Assembly: GCA_007258455.2 (NCBI GenBank)
Contig: VDFB02000002.1
Span: 601,283-665,282, forward strand
Source: Sequoia sempervirens
Lineage: Eukaryota > Streptophyta > Pinopsida > Cupressales > Cupressaceae
Length of the DNA stretch: 64,000 nucleotides
Reading direction: 5' to 3'
Shown here in pieces: positions 47,170 through 58,436 of this stretch (positions are counted from its first letter, which is position 1; each line of letters begins with the position of its first letter). Position numbers and translations under genes: made by a program. The notes beneath the pieces were generated by a model. It had not been told where the DNA came from. It did no database searches and saw nothing but the letters and a program-made list of their open reading frames with translations.

Positions 47170-49090
47170 ATATGCAGTAGGACTTATTCGCCCATAGGGG
47201 TGTATGAGTCCTAGTGAGGATTTTTTCAATTTTTTTAGAAAATTGTAATTGATTTTTATGCTTTTTATGTTGTATGATCTATAACTTAAGTGAAAATGCA
47301 GATTTTGCATGATTTTTATTGATTTAGGATGCAAAAATGCAAGCTATATGAACTTTCAATAATGCAAAATTTAGAAACCCTAGAATTCCAATTAACTAAT
47401 GCAAACTCTAATGCAATTTTAATGAAATCAATATCTAGGGTGATGATAACACTCCAAATGAGAATTATGATGTTCTAAATGTAGGTTGACCAAAATGAAA
47501 CATAGAAAAATGGGGTAGGATGCTATTGTATGGTTTAGGACATAGAGCACACCCACATTCCAATTGTTTCATTGAAGGATAACCCTAGAGATCTCAATGC
47601 AAAGGAGGAAGAGATCTTGTAATAGGGTTGTCCTAGGGGATGATTATAAACTAATGAGGGGTTCACCACCAAGCTAGGGATTGGAAAGACAAATAAAATG
47701 AAAGATGAAATTTTTAACCCTAATTTAATATAATGCTTCACTAAATCACCTAGAAGTGCATATAAAATAGAATAACAAGCTATAGGATGGAATGTGTGCA
47801 CCTAGGGATTTCAAACAGACTTGAATTAAATCTGGACCACTAAAAATTTAAATTTTTGAGCTACTAGGACTATTCTCTAGTTAGGGTGAATCAATCCCAG
47901 ATCTAGGTTTCTGCATAGGAATAGGTTTCTAGAAAAAGGGTTTTTAAATCTACCAAAATCTTGAAAAACACCTATAGTGGGATTCATTTGTTACTTCTGG
48001 CGAATCAATCCCATTCCACTTTTTTGAGAATTCAAAGTTTAGATCTGCACTTCAACAACTGCTCTTTTCTTCCAAATTGATTTTTAGATTTGAATATGAG
48101 AAAAGACCTACAAAACAAAATATAGACTTGATTTTTTTATGGGGGGATTTCCTCAGTCAAACCCCTAGTTTGTTAATTAAACCTTGATAGAAACAATGGA
48201 TCTTGAATGCAAATGTGAACATAAACCCTAACCTTAAGTGTGTCTAAGACTAGGAAATATAAAATGCAATTCAACCCTATTCTAATGTGCAAGAATGAGA
48301 TGCATGAAGGAAATATGTCAATGAATGACTCACTTTGAGAGATCTCTAATCACCTAAATGAGTGTCAATAGTTCTTGTACCTTCCTTAAAATGAATGTAG
48401 AGTGATAATGGAGGATGAAGTCACTTAGGAAACAAGTCATTAGGCTTGGCTTGATGGCTAGTTGCATCTCCACAACCCATAATCCATCATGATTCACCAT
48501 AGAAAACCATGATCAACCCTTGAAAATTCAAGATCTTGAATGAAAATGAGCTTGAAGACCTACAAAATCACTTTAATGTTACTTGAATACTTCAACTTTG
48601 CTTTCTTTCGAAACTTGAATGCTCTTGTGAAAGAATGCTTGAAGATTGTGAATGCTTGGATCATTAAATTGCTCTTGAAAATGCTTGCTTAGATGAAAAA
48701 TGACTTAGAAGCTTGCTTATATAGGAATGAACACCTAATTTACCATTATTCAGATCTCAAAAGCTGACATCAACCAAAAATTTGAATTTAAAAGGTGATT
48801 TTCCTACTCACACCTTAAAAAATCCCCAAATGGGACTCATACGCTAGCCTTGGCTTATGTGCCCTACCTAGGGGGACTCATTCGTCCAAGGTGGAAAATG
48901 AGTCCCACCTTGGACTTTCAAGGTGGGTTTTCAGAATTTTTGATGTTTTAGATGATTTTGTTGGGTTTTTAGTTGAAATAAGCCTTGAGATCCAAAATAA
49001 TGGGTCTCAGGGGCTTATTAATGATTATTTAAAGTGTAATTAATGCAAGGGTACCAAAATAGGTCCAAATTAGGCAAGGAATTATAATAT
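47170..49090 (-). mobile_element. LTR-like promoter block (family H, copy 2), minus orientation
   Basis: It carries the family layout: two palindromes upstream (48,833-48,863 and 48,874-48,905), a TATA box at 48,723-48,716, two palindromes downstream 113 bp apart (47,867-47,898 and 47,980-48,012) and another at 47,180-47,211. The phrase GGGGTTCACCACCAAG near 47,660 is shared with copy 3 (55,836). The upstream side is cut off near 49,090, where it meets the LINE fragment. Ends TG and CA were not located. Confidence 0.6.
48716..48723 (-). promoter_or_regulatory. TATA box of promoter LTR copy 2
   Basis: TATATAAG on the minus strand, 109 bp downstream of the palindrome pair. The following AAGCTTC-like sequence is shared with copies 3 and 4. 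Confidence 0.65.
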
Positions 49091-49137
49091 CTCCAAGAAG
49101 GGAGTACAATTTCTATTGCGACAACCACCATTACCAA

Positions 49138-49850
49138 CTACCAATTCACCTCCTCTAATTGGTACTTATTTAGCAAGTCAGTGACAATCTGAGAATTAGA
49201 GTCACAAATTATCCTTCTCCAACAAAGAGAACAATCCCTTTTTAGAGCCAAAAGAATAGCCAATTCCTTCATGAAATTGTTAGTGTGTTGACCTTTGCAC
49301 TCTAAGAAGAAGAATTCCACCACTCCAGAACTATCTCTTCTAATGCCACCGACCCCAACATGACTAGGATTACCTCTAGAAGACCCATCACTATTAATCT
49401 TCAGCACCCCAAGAGGAGGTGGTCTCCAATGCAAATCTCTCAAAATATTCTCTCTAGCACTCCAACCTAGACTATACATAGTCCCACCCTTATCACAAGT
49501 TGAAAGCCCCAAGCTTTAAACCACTCCCATATAGCTAGGGTCCATAAGGACTGAAAGATCACAATTGGCAACCAAAGTCTCTTGAAGAAGCACAAAAATT
49601 CTCGTCCAAACTTGTCTCACCTAAATCTTCTTATCCACAAAGATGGTATGGTTTTACTCCAACCAAATATGCTAGATGATCAAGATGGGACCAATTTTAC
49701 AAGATATGTGGAGGAAATAAGTCTTAGTAAGAGAGTTCCCAACCTAAACCAAAAACCAAGTAAATAAGAAGTGTGTCTGCACGATTGATTCTAGACTTCA
49801 TAAGCTATGTTTCGAAAAGAATATTGATGAGGGTACAACCTGAGACACAA
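49138..49850 (-). pseudogene. 3' end of a LINE (L1-type) ORF2 with RNase H domain
   Basis: The open piece 49,512-49,138 (124 aa) is an RNase H domain of the kind at the end of plant L1-type ORF2: WRPPPLGVLKINSDGSSRGN, GVGGIRRDSSGVV, then TNNFMKELAILLAL and CDSNSQIVTDLL. Asp (NSDGSS), Glu (MKELA) and Asp (CDSNS) that form the active site are visible. Upstream, through about 49,850, interrupted frames read HIWLE, NHTIF and VRQVWTRIFVLLQETLVANC, the zinc-binding linker normally found between reverse transcriptase and RNase H. The reverse transcriptase is absent, and the 3' end is cut at the boundary with the promoter LTR. No poly(A) tail was found. Confidence 0.82.
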
Positions 49851-50450
49851 AAAATTAATACACCAAAAAAATAATGTTATTTTATTATTCTAAAAATGAT
49901 CTTCTTACATGCAGAGGATCTGATATCCTCAAGTTCTTCAAATATGCAAACTACAGAATTACTAAAAAAACCCGTTTTTCATAGTATGCGAACTTGTCCC
50001 CAAAAGGCTACACAAAAATTAGAAACCTGCCCATAAATAGAGCTCCCTTTTTAGTTTGGAGCCAAAACAACATTCAAATCTGAGTTTTTTGGTGGTTTGG
50101 CGCTGAAAGTTACAACTTGAAATTCAAATTTCTAAAGTACATTAGAAAATTAGTATCTTCTAGGAAGTGTGCCAACTTCTGGGAGCCATAACTTTTGATC
50201 TGGGACTCTGTTTTTCAAACCATTTGAAGTGTTGGTAAGGTCTCAAAGTCAAGAATATGCTCAAAATTTTCTGCTCCAATTTTGGCAAGTTTTAGGGCTG
50301 TTTTAGGACTATTTAGTGCCTCAAATCTGACCTGGAAGGTTTTCAAGTGCAATTCTAGGAGACTAAAACTGCAATGTCTTTCAACCCAGGAATAAAAAAG
50401 CAAAACTGTAAGTTGGGAATTACATTATGAAGAAACGGGTATCCAAAAAT
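49851..50450. other. Possible 470-bp element with imperfect inverted ends
   Basis: ACCCGTTTTTCATA at 49,970 and TATGAAGAAACGGGT ending at 50,440 are imperfect inverted repeats about 470 bp apart. No target duplication is clear. The minus frame at 50,403-50,215 inside it has no recognisable motif. Confidence 0.35.
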
Positions 50451-51851
50451 GCAAAAAAAACTAAGAAACTACCAACATGAAATGAAACTCTTTTTTTGGG
50501 TGATGTGGGATTGCCTTTACATCCACTAGATGTTGTTGCATCAGATATAAAGATCTTGATTATTCTATAATATTAGATGATGCATTTTTGGATATTCTTA
50601 TACCTATATATTTTAACAATTTCTTTCCTCATCTTATAGAGATGTATTATGATTCTTTATCTTGAATAATTTATATTATAGACTAATGGCTTATTTCCTT
50701 CATCTATAAGAATTCTTCTTAAGGCCAATGATTCTTATCTATCTCAAGTTCACATATTTGTTCTATAAATATAATTTCTTCTTTGAACTCCTATAATGGT
50801 TATCTTGATGAGGATATTATTTATCTATAAGATCCACCTCATTGGGATGCATACTAACCAAACATTTCATTTTTTTATAAAATCTCATCTTTGGAATTTT
50901 GGGAACACCATTGAATATATTTTTCTCCTTTTCAATGATATTCTTTAATAGTTGTAACATTATCATATTTGGTATGTATTCTACTATTGTTTGCACATTC
51001 TTTTGAGATGATATCTTCTTCTATTGAAACTAATAATGTTAGTAATATATTGATAGCTCTCAGCACCAATGTGGAGTCAAAGAGTAGCTTATAGAAACAT
51101 TCATCACGTTATCTTCCTTGATTCAACCTTTAGAGTGGAAATTAAATTGTCTTACATCTTGGTGTTTGTTTTCTTCTAAAATGAAGGCATATTGTTCAAT
51201 GTGGAGGGGCCTACTTTAACACTCAATATATGTCTAAATTTTCTCTCTTCTTTGTGGAGGCATTTGAATAAGTCATATCTTAGTTATATTTCAAGAGGCT
51301 ATTCCACTTATTTGGTAAGGGCTGGGAGAGGAAAAAGGGGGGATATTATTTTGTCTATATTTGGGGATATTTTTTCCTTCTCAATATGGCCTTTTCACTT
51401 TTATGTTCTTTTTAAAAGGTGGAACTTTTTGTATATCCATGGTACATAATATAACCATAAATTTTATTAACAACGACGTTATAATTTTATGCTTCACCTA
51501 TGATACTTGTATGCTATCATAATTATACTTGATTACATCTAGTTGTCAAGTTTTTTAATCATTATTAATATAGTGTTTTGTCCCTTGTGTTTTGGTTTCA
51601 TTGAGGGGAATATTTCTCCTTTTTATTTTGTTAGGTGTGTCATTTGTGTATAATACCAATGGTCATTTTGTGTATCTGAGATGTAAAATCTCATGTTAAT
51701 CCTACCTCTTACATAGGTTTCCCTTGGTGGTGTAAGTGACATCATGTGCATCTAGGGAGTGGATTTGAGGTAGATTATTCCTAATCCTACCCTTGTGTTA
51801 TCTTTCTAAGAGATTGTGATTGTGGGTTAGAACCCAATTGTCATCATGGTG
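50451..51851. other. AT-rich interval, no gene seen
   Basis: The frame at 51,192-51,449 is open by chance, with no motif. No repeats or element ends recognised; part may be a decayed LTR of the element that follows. Confidence 0.4.
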
Positions 51852-52161
51852 TAGTAACACCCTCTTGTAAGGTTTGTCATTATGATTTTTGTACATGATT
51901 GGCAAGTCTTTCATTTTTCCCATCTTGCTTGGAGCAACAATGATTTTTCATAAGTGAAGTCAATGTCTTATGTTCTTGATCCACCAATTTCCTTGTTATT
52001 CCTTATACATGTCATGTTTTTTGACATGAAAATTTGTTTATGTGTTAGTGTTGGTTGTGATGTATCTTAGTGTTGTATATTTTTGCTAAGATTCATTTTA
52101 TGTTGTTATTTTTTTAAAAATGTTTTCTTAGCTAATGTCCTAGGTATAAGGCTTGGGGCAT
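51852..52161 (+). repeat. Candidate 5' LTR (about 310 bp) of the decayed gypsy element
   Basis: It begins TGTAGTAACACCCTC and ends GGGGCATTATA, eroded forms of the TGTAACACCC and GGGCATTACA ends seen elsewhere. It is followed at once by TTGGTATCAAATC, which resembles the tRNA-iMet primer site TGGTATCAGAGC. The right end is convincing; the left end is a guess from similarity only. Confidence 0.5.
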
Positions 52162-52176
52162 TATAATTGGTATCAA
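52162..52176 (+). other. Primer binding site of the decayed gypsy element
   Basis: ATTGGTATCAAATC directly follows the LTR end; 9 of the first 10 positions after TT match the plant initiator-Met primer site. It fixes the element's plus orientation. Confidence 0.65.
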
Positions 52177-52429
52177 ATCAAATCTTCAAACACTACTATC
52201 TATACTTTATGTCCTTTCTCATGTGATTAATGTGTGCTTGATATCTTAACTATTTAAGAATGTATGGTAGTTTCATAATTTATTTCCTTGCATTCCTTAG
52301 AAATGGTTTTATATTTGATTATATATGTGTGATAACTCATGCAATTATTTGTTAAGGATTCATTCTCTATCTTATCTCACTTTTTAAAGTGGAAACTTAA
52401 ATATTGATAATGAGCATTAATATTTTTAG

Positions 52430-55400
52430 TGATAATACCCCTTTTGCTAGGTAGGTTTAGTTTGAAGATCCTCTAGGTGCGCCATAGGCTTTATCCCTTA
52501 TTTATGATATTTTAGTGAAGTCGAGTCCTCACCAATAGGTACCTCATATTTGGTAAATTATCACCCTTAATAAGAAAGAAGAGAAGAGAAAACTTGAATT
52601 GGAGAAATATAAAGAGCATGCTCTATGAGACCTCATCACTCTAGAGTGGAGTATTTTTCCTTACAATAGTTTCCATGTCAAGGGGATAAGAAGGTAGTGG
52701 ACAAGGATAGTGTGTTGGTAGGACTTATAAGACACATTATTCATTCCCATCTACCTCCCTTTGAGAAGATTCTAGTATAGAGCTATGTGAGAGGTTTGGA
52801 TATATGTATCAATGATGGACTTCATGTGTCAAAACTTAAAACCATTGAAGTTACCACAAAGAAAGATAGAGTGATCAAGGATAATTTACCTAGATTTTGT
52901 GGTGGTTAAGGATTCTCAAACTCAACTTATAGGATCCTTCAAGACATGGGTATGTGCAGGATCATGGTGCGCCAAAAAGTGGCAATATTATGGGTATTTG
53001 TAGGGTATGTGGCTGACAACTTTTTTTCACCCAAAATTAATGAAATGAAAAGGGTTTTTAGAGGAGATTCTCAGCTTTCCAAAAATAGAAATTATGATTT
53101 AATTTGAATTTAATAAATAATTATTATTCATTTTCTATTTGAATTATGACTAAAGTCCTGATCGATAGGCTGATTGAAAAACATCTATAACTTTCAAACG
53201 ATATCATATTTTTTGAATCCAAAACATGAGTCACATTCTATGCTTCACATACTATAGGATTAAAAAAATAAAAAAATAAATTTCATGAAGTTTTGACCAA
53301 GTTAAGGTGGTCAGACAAACGAGTTTTTATATTTTCTAAAAGTTGTAATAAAAAATTCATAGTTAATTATTTACTTGGAAAAAAATTACAAAAAAATATG
53401 TATCATATCCAGACATGAGTCCTCTACTTATATATAAAATATTACCAAAAAATATTATCATTTTATTATGGTTAGGGTGGTCAGATAGACACCTACTTGT
53501 TATTTTTTCCCTGAAATTTAAGTACTACTGCATTGAAATTTCAAATTTTCACCAAATAGATTTTATTTATTTTTAAATAAACCTAGTATTTTAGAAACTA
53601 AATTCAATTTTATACAAATTCTATTCTTACATATTTTTGAAATAATATAGATAACTTATTCAAATATTTACGTCAAGTTGCCTAACATTGATTTTTCTAA
53701 ATTTTTTGCCACTTAAGGGCCTATTTTTTGCATGATGATCCTGCACATACCCACATCTTGAGAAATACCTTGTAAGACAATTTAGTAGTGGCAACAATAG
53801 AGGTAGAGGCCTTCATAGGCCCCTCAAAGTGGGAAAGGCTCTAGAGTGTGTTCTTGTATGTACCATAAATTATGGGATTATAGGATCTCTTAGTCTAGGT
53901 AGCCAACCCATACTGGTCAACCTAGTTCTAGTTATCTAATATTTTAGTAGTTGACTGGATATCAATCCACTCTAACTCAAGTTAGAGGATCATGCTATGC
54001 AATTATGGTAGCAAGGGTACCTTAAGAGGTATTTCCCTTAGAAGTATATGGAATATGGTTGTAGAAGTAGACAACTATTAGGTGATCATTCAAGAAAATT
54101 TGTGGAGACCTTAAATTTTTGGATAAATTTAATACTTTTAGATAGCATTTTATTATGGTTCTTTAGATTATTTTATTTCCACATCCCTAATAATGTATTG
54201 TGGGCTTGTCACAACAAGGTAAAAATTTAAGTGGGATATTGAATTAGATATCAATGTTAAGGTGGTCGTAAACTCCTTTGTGTATGGTTGTGTGTTTTAT
54301 TTAGGCACCTTCACCACCACCCTTTTTTTGTAGCTTACCTTTGAGATCCTACAAGATTGTTCTTGGTATGGATTGCTTAGAGTATTATTAAGTAAGAATT
54401 ATGTTTTAGCATAAGGTTGTATAGTGTATGAGTGATTCTTTCAAGAGTGGGTTCCATGAGGTGTCTCTTGATGGTCATCCCCTTCTTTAGGAGTTTTCCA
54501 ATGTGTTTCTAAGTGATATTCCTAATATATTTTTGATGTGAGATGGAGGCTTCTATATTAATCTTATTTTACGAGTAGAACCCCTATCTCTTGTGATGTA
54601 TCATATGGAAACTCTAGAGCTTATTTAGCTTCATTTATTGTTGGAAGAGTTGTCAAAGAAGCGACACATTCTTACTAGTGTGTCCCCTTGGGGTGCATAA
54701 ACTATCTTTATAAAAGAAGGGATGGATCCCTTTGCTTGTAAATTTATTATTTTTAGTTTATTGAGGTGATGGTGAGGAATTTATATCCTTTTCCAAAGAT
54801 TGATGTTTTTTTACTAGAAAAAGATAGCTAGAGTGTTCTTTAAGATTGACTTTAATTCTAAATTTCATCAACTTCAAATTCATGAGGTAAACATTCATTG
54901 AGCTACATTTTATACTTGTTATGGACACTACACATTCATGGTAGTTTTATTTGGATTAGTGAATGCTCCTTTAGTGAATGGGGTATTTCTTACTTACCTA
55001 GAATAGTTTTCCCTTGTGTTTTTGCATGTAATTTTAATTTTATGGAAATAGAAGACCACAATCTCCAATTATGCTAGGTTCTATCATGTTTTCATGAGAA
55101 AATTAGCTTTATTAAAACTTTAAAAAATGTTCAAGTCATGTTAGTCAAAGATGAAGTATTTGGGTTATGTTATATTTGGCGATGGTATGTCAATTGATCC
55201 CTACAAGATTTGGGCTATTGTAGATTGACCAATACCTATGAAATTTACTAAGTTTCATAGTTTCATGGGATTAGTGGCTATTACCATCAATTCATCATAG
55301 ATTTATCTAGAGTGACACATCTAATTACTTATCTTTAGAGGATAGGGAATAAATTTATTTCTACAAAGTAGTGTAAGATATGATTCAATTTTTTTTAATG

Positions 55401-55715
55401 AATTGTTGACTAGTACACCTATCCTTCTACTACTTAATCCTATAGAATATTTTATCTAGTTTTGACTAATGCATCATTAGATGGCTTGAAACTTGTTCCT
55501 TACGCAAGAGGATTGAGTGATTGCTTACGATTCATAGAAGATCAAACATCAGGTGTTGAATTACCCCACCCATAATTTAGAGTTGGAAGTTATCATCCAT
55601 GCAATAGTAAAGTTAAAATTTTTTATTTTGATCCATTAGCTTGAGCTCCATATCTATGGACACCAGAAATGGATGCTTCACTTCCTTGTCCACAAAATGG
55701 AATAAAGGATAGAGA
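52430..55715 (+). pseudogene. Decayed Ty3/gypsy gag-pol
   Basis: This is an old gypsy polyprotein with stops and frame changes throughout. Gag-like sequence occupies about 52,430-52,930 and resumes after transposon copy 2 at about 53,757-53,880 (LEKYLVRQFSSGNNRGRGL). The protease second-half motif KIVLGMDCLEYY is near 54,355. Reverse transcriptase pieces follow: FKIDFNSKFHQLQIHEV (about 54,840), FYTCYGHYTFMV and FGLVNAP (about 54,920-54,965), KYLGYVIFGDGMSIDPYKI (about 55,155). RNase H reads NYPTHNLELEVIIHAIVKL (about 55,560-55,615). The catalytic YVDD equivalent near 55,020 is unreadable. Sequence similarity stops near 55,715, where the minus-strand promoter LTR begins; integrase is missing. 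Confidence 0.82.
52948..53752. mobile_element. Non-autonomous DNA transposon, copy 2 (805 bp)
   Basis: The ends are GGGTATGTGCAGGATCAT and ATGATCCTGCACATACCC, perfect inverted repeats over at least 18 bp, flanked by ACAT on both sides (52,944-52,947 and 53,753-53,756). It interrupts the gag region of the decayed gypsy element. The two ends share the same G-to-A-type variant (GTGCAGG where copy 1 has GTGTAGG), suggesting the ends were copied or moved as a matched pair. Same orientation as copy 1. Confidence 0.9.
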
Positions 55716-56702
55716 GATCCAATTTTACAATATATCCACACTCAAGGGTACCTTAGAGATCTCAAACCAATGAGGGATGTGAGATATATGACAATATGAT
55801 ATCCTTGGGGATGAATGAAACAAGAAAGGGGTTCACCACCAAGTGTAAACTTGGAAAATGTAAAATGTTTGAAAACATAGTGTAGTATGGAAAAAGACCT
55901 AGAAAATGACTTAGAAATGCAAATAAAGAAAAAAATAAAGCTAAAAACTAGAGAGTGTGTACCTATAAATGTGTTTAAATCTGGAAAGAACTCTATAACT
56001 CTAAAAATGCTAATTTTTAAGCCTAGTAGGACTCATTTGCCATTCTGGGTGAATTAGTCCTAGATCTAGAAAATTGTATTGGAGCATATTTCAGCCAAAT
56101 GGGTATCCAAATCCACAAAAATATCTAAAAAATAGGTACACTAGGACTTATTCACCACTAATGGTGAATGAGTCCACTTTGAATTTTCTGAAAACTCAAG
56201 AGTGGAATATGTAGCCCTGGGTATGCTCTTTCTATTCCTCTAGGTGTATGGATTTGAAACCCTAATTTTTAGGGCTATAAGTGGCCTTTTGTGAATATTT
56301 TGAACTTCTAAATAGGGAGATGACTCCAACAAGTCTGAAACCTAATCTTCAACCATCGCTAAGCCTTCAAAACAGCTAAATCCATTATCACACAAAGAGA
56401 GAAAGAAAATGTTGATTGTTAGGGAATGGGGGTTTTCCTTGGTCAAACCCTGTTTAGGTAATTAAACCAAATGATGAAATAAGATGAAGCTTGAAGATGA
56501 AATAATGGAATTAGAACCTTTCCATGATGATGGATCTTGAAATGTTGCAATAATTGATGAATAATCTTCCCTTGAACACACTTGAATGCCTTTGTGAAGA
56601 CTTGAAGTGCTTAACCCTTAAATGCTTGACTTGATAACATGAATGAATGATGGATGCATCATGAATGAATGATTAATGAATCAAATAATGATTTGGAAGC
56701 TT

Positions 56703-56710
56703 TTTATATA
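56703..56710 (-). promoter_or_regulatory. TATA box of promoter LTR copy 3
   Basis: TATATAAA on the minus strand followed by AAGCTTCC, 107 bp downstream of the nearer palindrome. Confidence 0.7.
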
Positions 56711-57790
56711 GGAAATGCACTCAAATTTCTATTGATTTGAAACCCAAGGTCTATAATGAAGAAAATTAAACTTAAAACCTATTTTTTCTCACTCAAACTT
56801 TGAAAATAGCTCAAATGGGACTCGTTCGCACTCTTGGGTGAATGAGTCCCACTTGGATGGGATTCATTCACCCAAAGTGGTGAATGGGTACCAAAAGGGC
56901 CATTCTGCTAGCTAAAGTGTTGAGGAATGCATGAATTAAGTTCATATGTTGATCTAGGGTGATCCCATAAGAGTGGTTTACAATTTTTGGCCAAACTGGA
57001 CACTGAAATTATTATTTTTAACTAAATCTTCACATTCAGGCACCTATAGAGGCTAAAATATGAGGAATTTGAAGATGGTGCAAACTAGAGTCTCATCAAA
57101 TTTTGTCTGTAGATTCTAAAAATATTTTTTCAAAATTTTTTGAATCAAATTGCACTTTTTTTTCCATCTCCCATGAAAATTAATTTTTTTTAAGAAACAA
57201 CATTTTAAAAAAGTGACGCACACCATATAACGCATAACTTTTTTTCCATGAAGGATAAAATTCTAATTTTTTCAAATTTAGATTTGTAAGTCTGATATCT
57301 AGTGCTTCCACTTGGTTAGATAGTTTTTTATTGAACATTTTTTCCTTAATCAAGTTTCAAAGTCAAACGAATTACAATTCAGACACAGCAGGACCGTATA
57401 GTGTGTAACTTTTTTTGTATATGTCAAAATTTAATTGTATTTTTTTTGTTGGATCAAGGACTTCAATATCTGGTGCACTCATATTTTTCAAATTTTTTTT
57501 TTGATAATCTTCTCTTTTTCCACATGTGAAGAACAAAGAAATTCATTTTCAATGAAAAACCTATGTTTAATAAAACTTAAAAAACAAATACAAAAAAAAA
57601 CCAAAACATATTAAAATTATATTAATTGGATAGCTTGTTTTAAGAATACCATAATCATTTGAAATAAATTTTAAATGAATTCATTTGATCCCCCAAAAGC
57701 TAAATCAAAAGTGATTTTTTATCAGCATTTTGATAGGTGTAAAGGAGACGCATTTATAGGTATGGTTTAAAACTAGTGAGGTTCTATCAA

Positions 57791-57827
57791 AGAGGGTTTG
57801 ATCTAAGGTGATTTGATCAAACCCTCT
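57791..57827. repeat. Perfect 13-bp inverted repeat
   Basis: AGAGGGTTTGATC and GATCAAACCCTCT flank an 11-bp spacer. It lies at the edge of the extra segment that distinguishes LTR copy 3 from copy 4, so it may mark the insertion junction. Confidence 0.85.
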
Positions 57828-58420
57828 TCAATTGGAATCCTAAAAATGGAAATTTTTAAGGCTTAAATCATTATATTTTCTAAAAATATGTGATTTCAGC
57901 TAAAATTCGTTCCTTAGGATGCACAATATGGGGTCATAGGCACCTGTTAATTATGATATAAAGGTTGATTTGGGATAGGTACACAAAGTTAAATGTGAGT
58001 GTGGCTAAATACACTCTACAACACTAAAATGACATCCACTTAGCCTAGAAAGGCACAAGATCTAATGTGAATGTGTAAAAAACATTACAACACTAGATTA
58101 AAACTAGGTTTAATTTACAAGCCTTCTAGATTAATGTGAGAATTCCATTAAATATATTTTACAACATTGAATTAAGGAGGAAAAATAGGTCCATTAGACT
58201 TAAATAATTAATAAAAGTATAGAAAAGTGTGAAATTCATTTACAACACTTTACAACACCATTACAAGACATTGATAAATAGATTTTGTTTAGTTTGCAAG
58301 GGCCTAAGATCTAATGTGGATGTGTAAAACACCTCACAACACTAAATCAAGGTGTCATTAGGTCTAATTTATCATTAATTATTCTTGAATCAAGGAAGGT
58401 GCACTTTTTTTGATGCAACA

Positions 58421-58436
58421 TTTAGCCCCCACTTTA
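58421..58436 (-). other. Polypurine tract of the minus-strand family H element
   Basis: The minus strand reads AAAGTGGGGGCTAAA immediately before the LTR start TGTTGCA. Purine-rich and in the correct place, it identifies 55.7-58.4 kb as a 3' LTR and the DNA at higher coordinates as internal. Confidence 0.75.

Larger units (their letters stand above)
55716..58420 (-). mobile_element. LTR (family H, copy 3), minus orientation
   Basis: In minus sense it starts TGTTGCATCAAAAAAAGTG at 58,420, directly after a polypurine tract, as a 3' LTR should. Two palindromes (56,818-56,849 and 56,860-56,892) precede a TATA box at 56,710-56,703. Two more lie downstream, 115 bp apart (56,029-56,060 and 56,144-56,175). 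Compared with copy 4, it has roughly 850 extra bases at about 56,970-57,820. The region 58,215-58,275 is the unoccupied counterpart of the transposon copy 1 site. Its far end meets the decayed gypsy relic near 55,715; the exact terminus was not resolved. Confidence 0.75.

Noticed and set aside
47170..49090. Palindrome-rich block as a host gene promoter
   Set aside because: The same block appears four times in the window next to retroelement debris, and one copy is followed by a primer binding site and gag, so an LTR is the better reading.
51192..51449. 85-codon plus frame near the decayed gypsy element
   Set aside because: No motif, AT-driven composition and no similarity to gag or pol pieces nearby.
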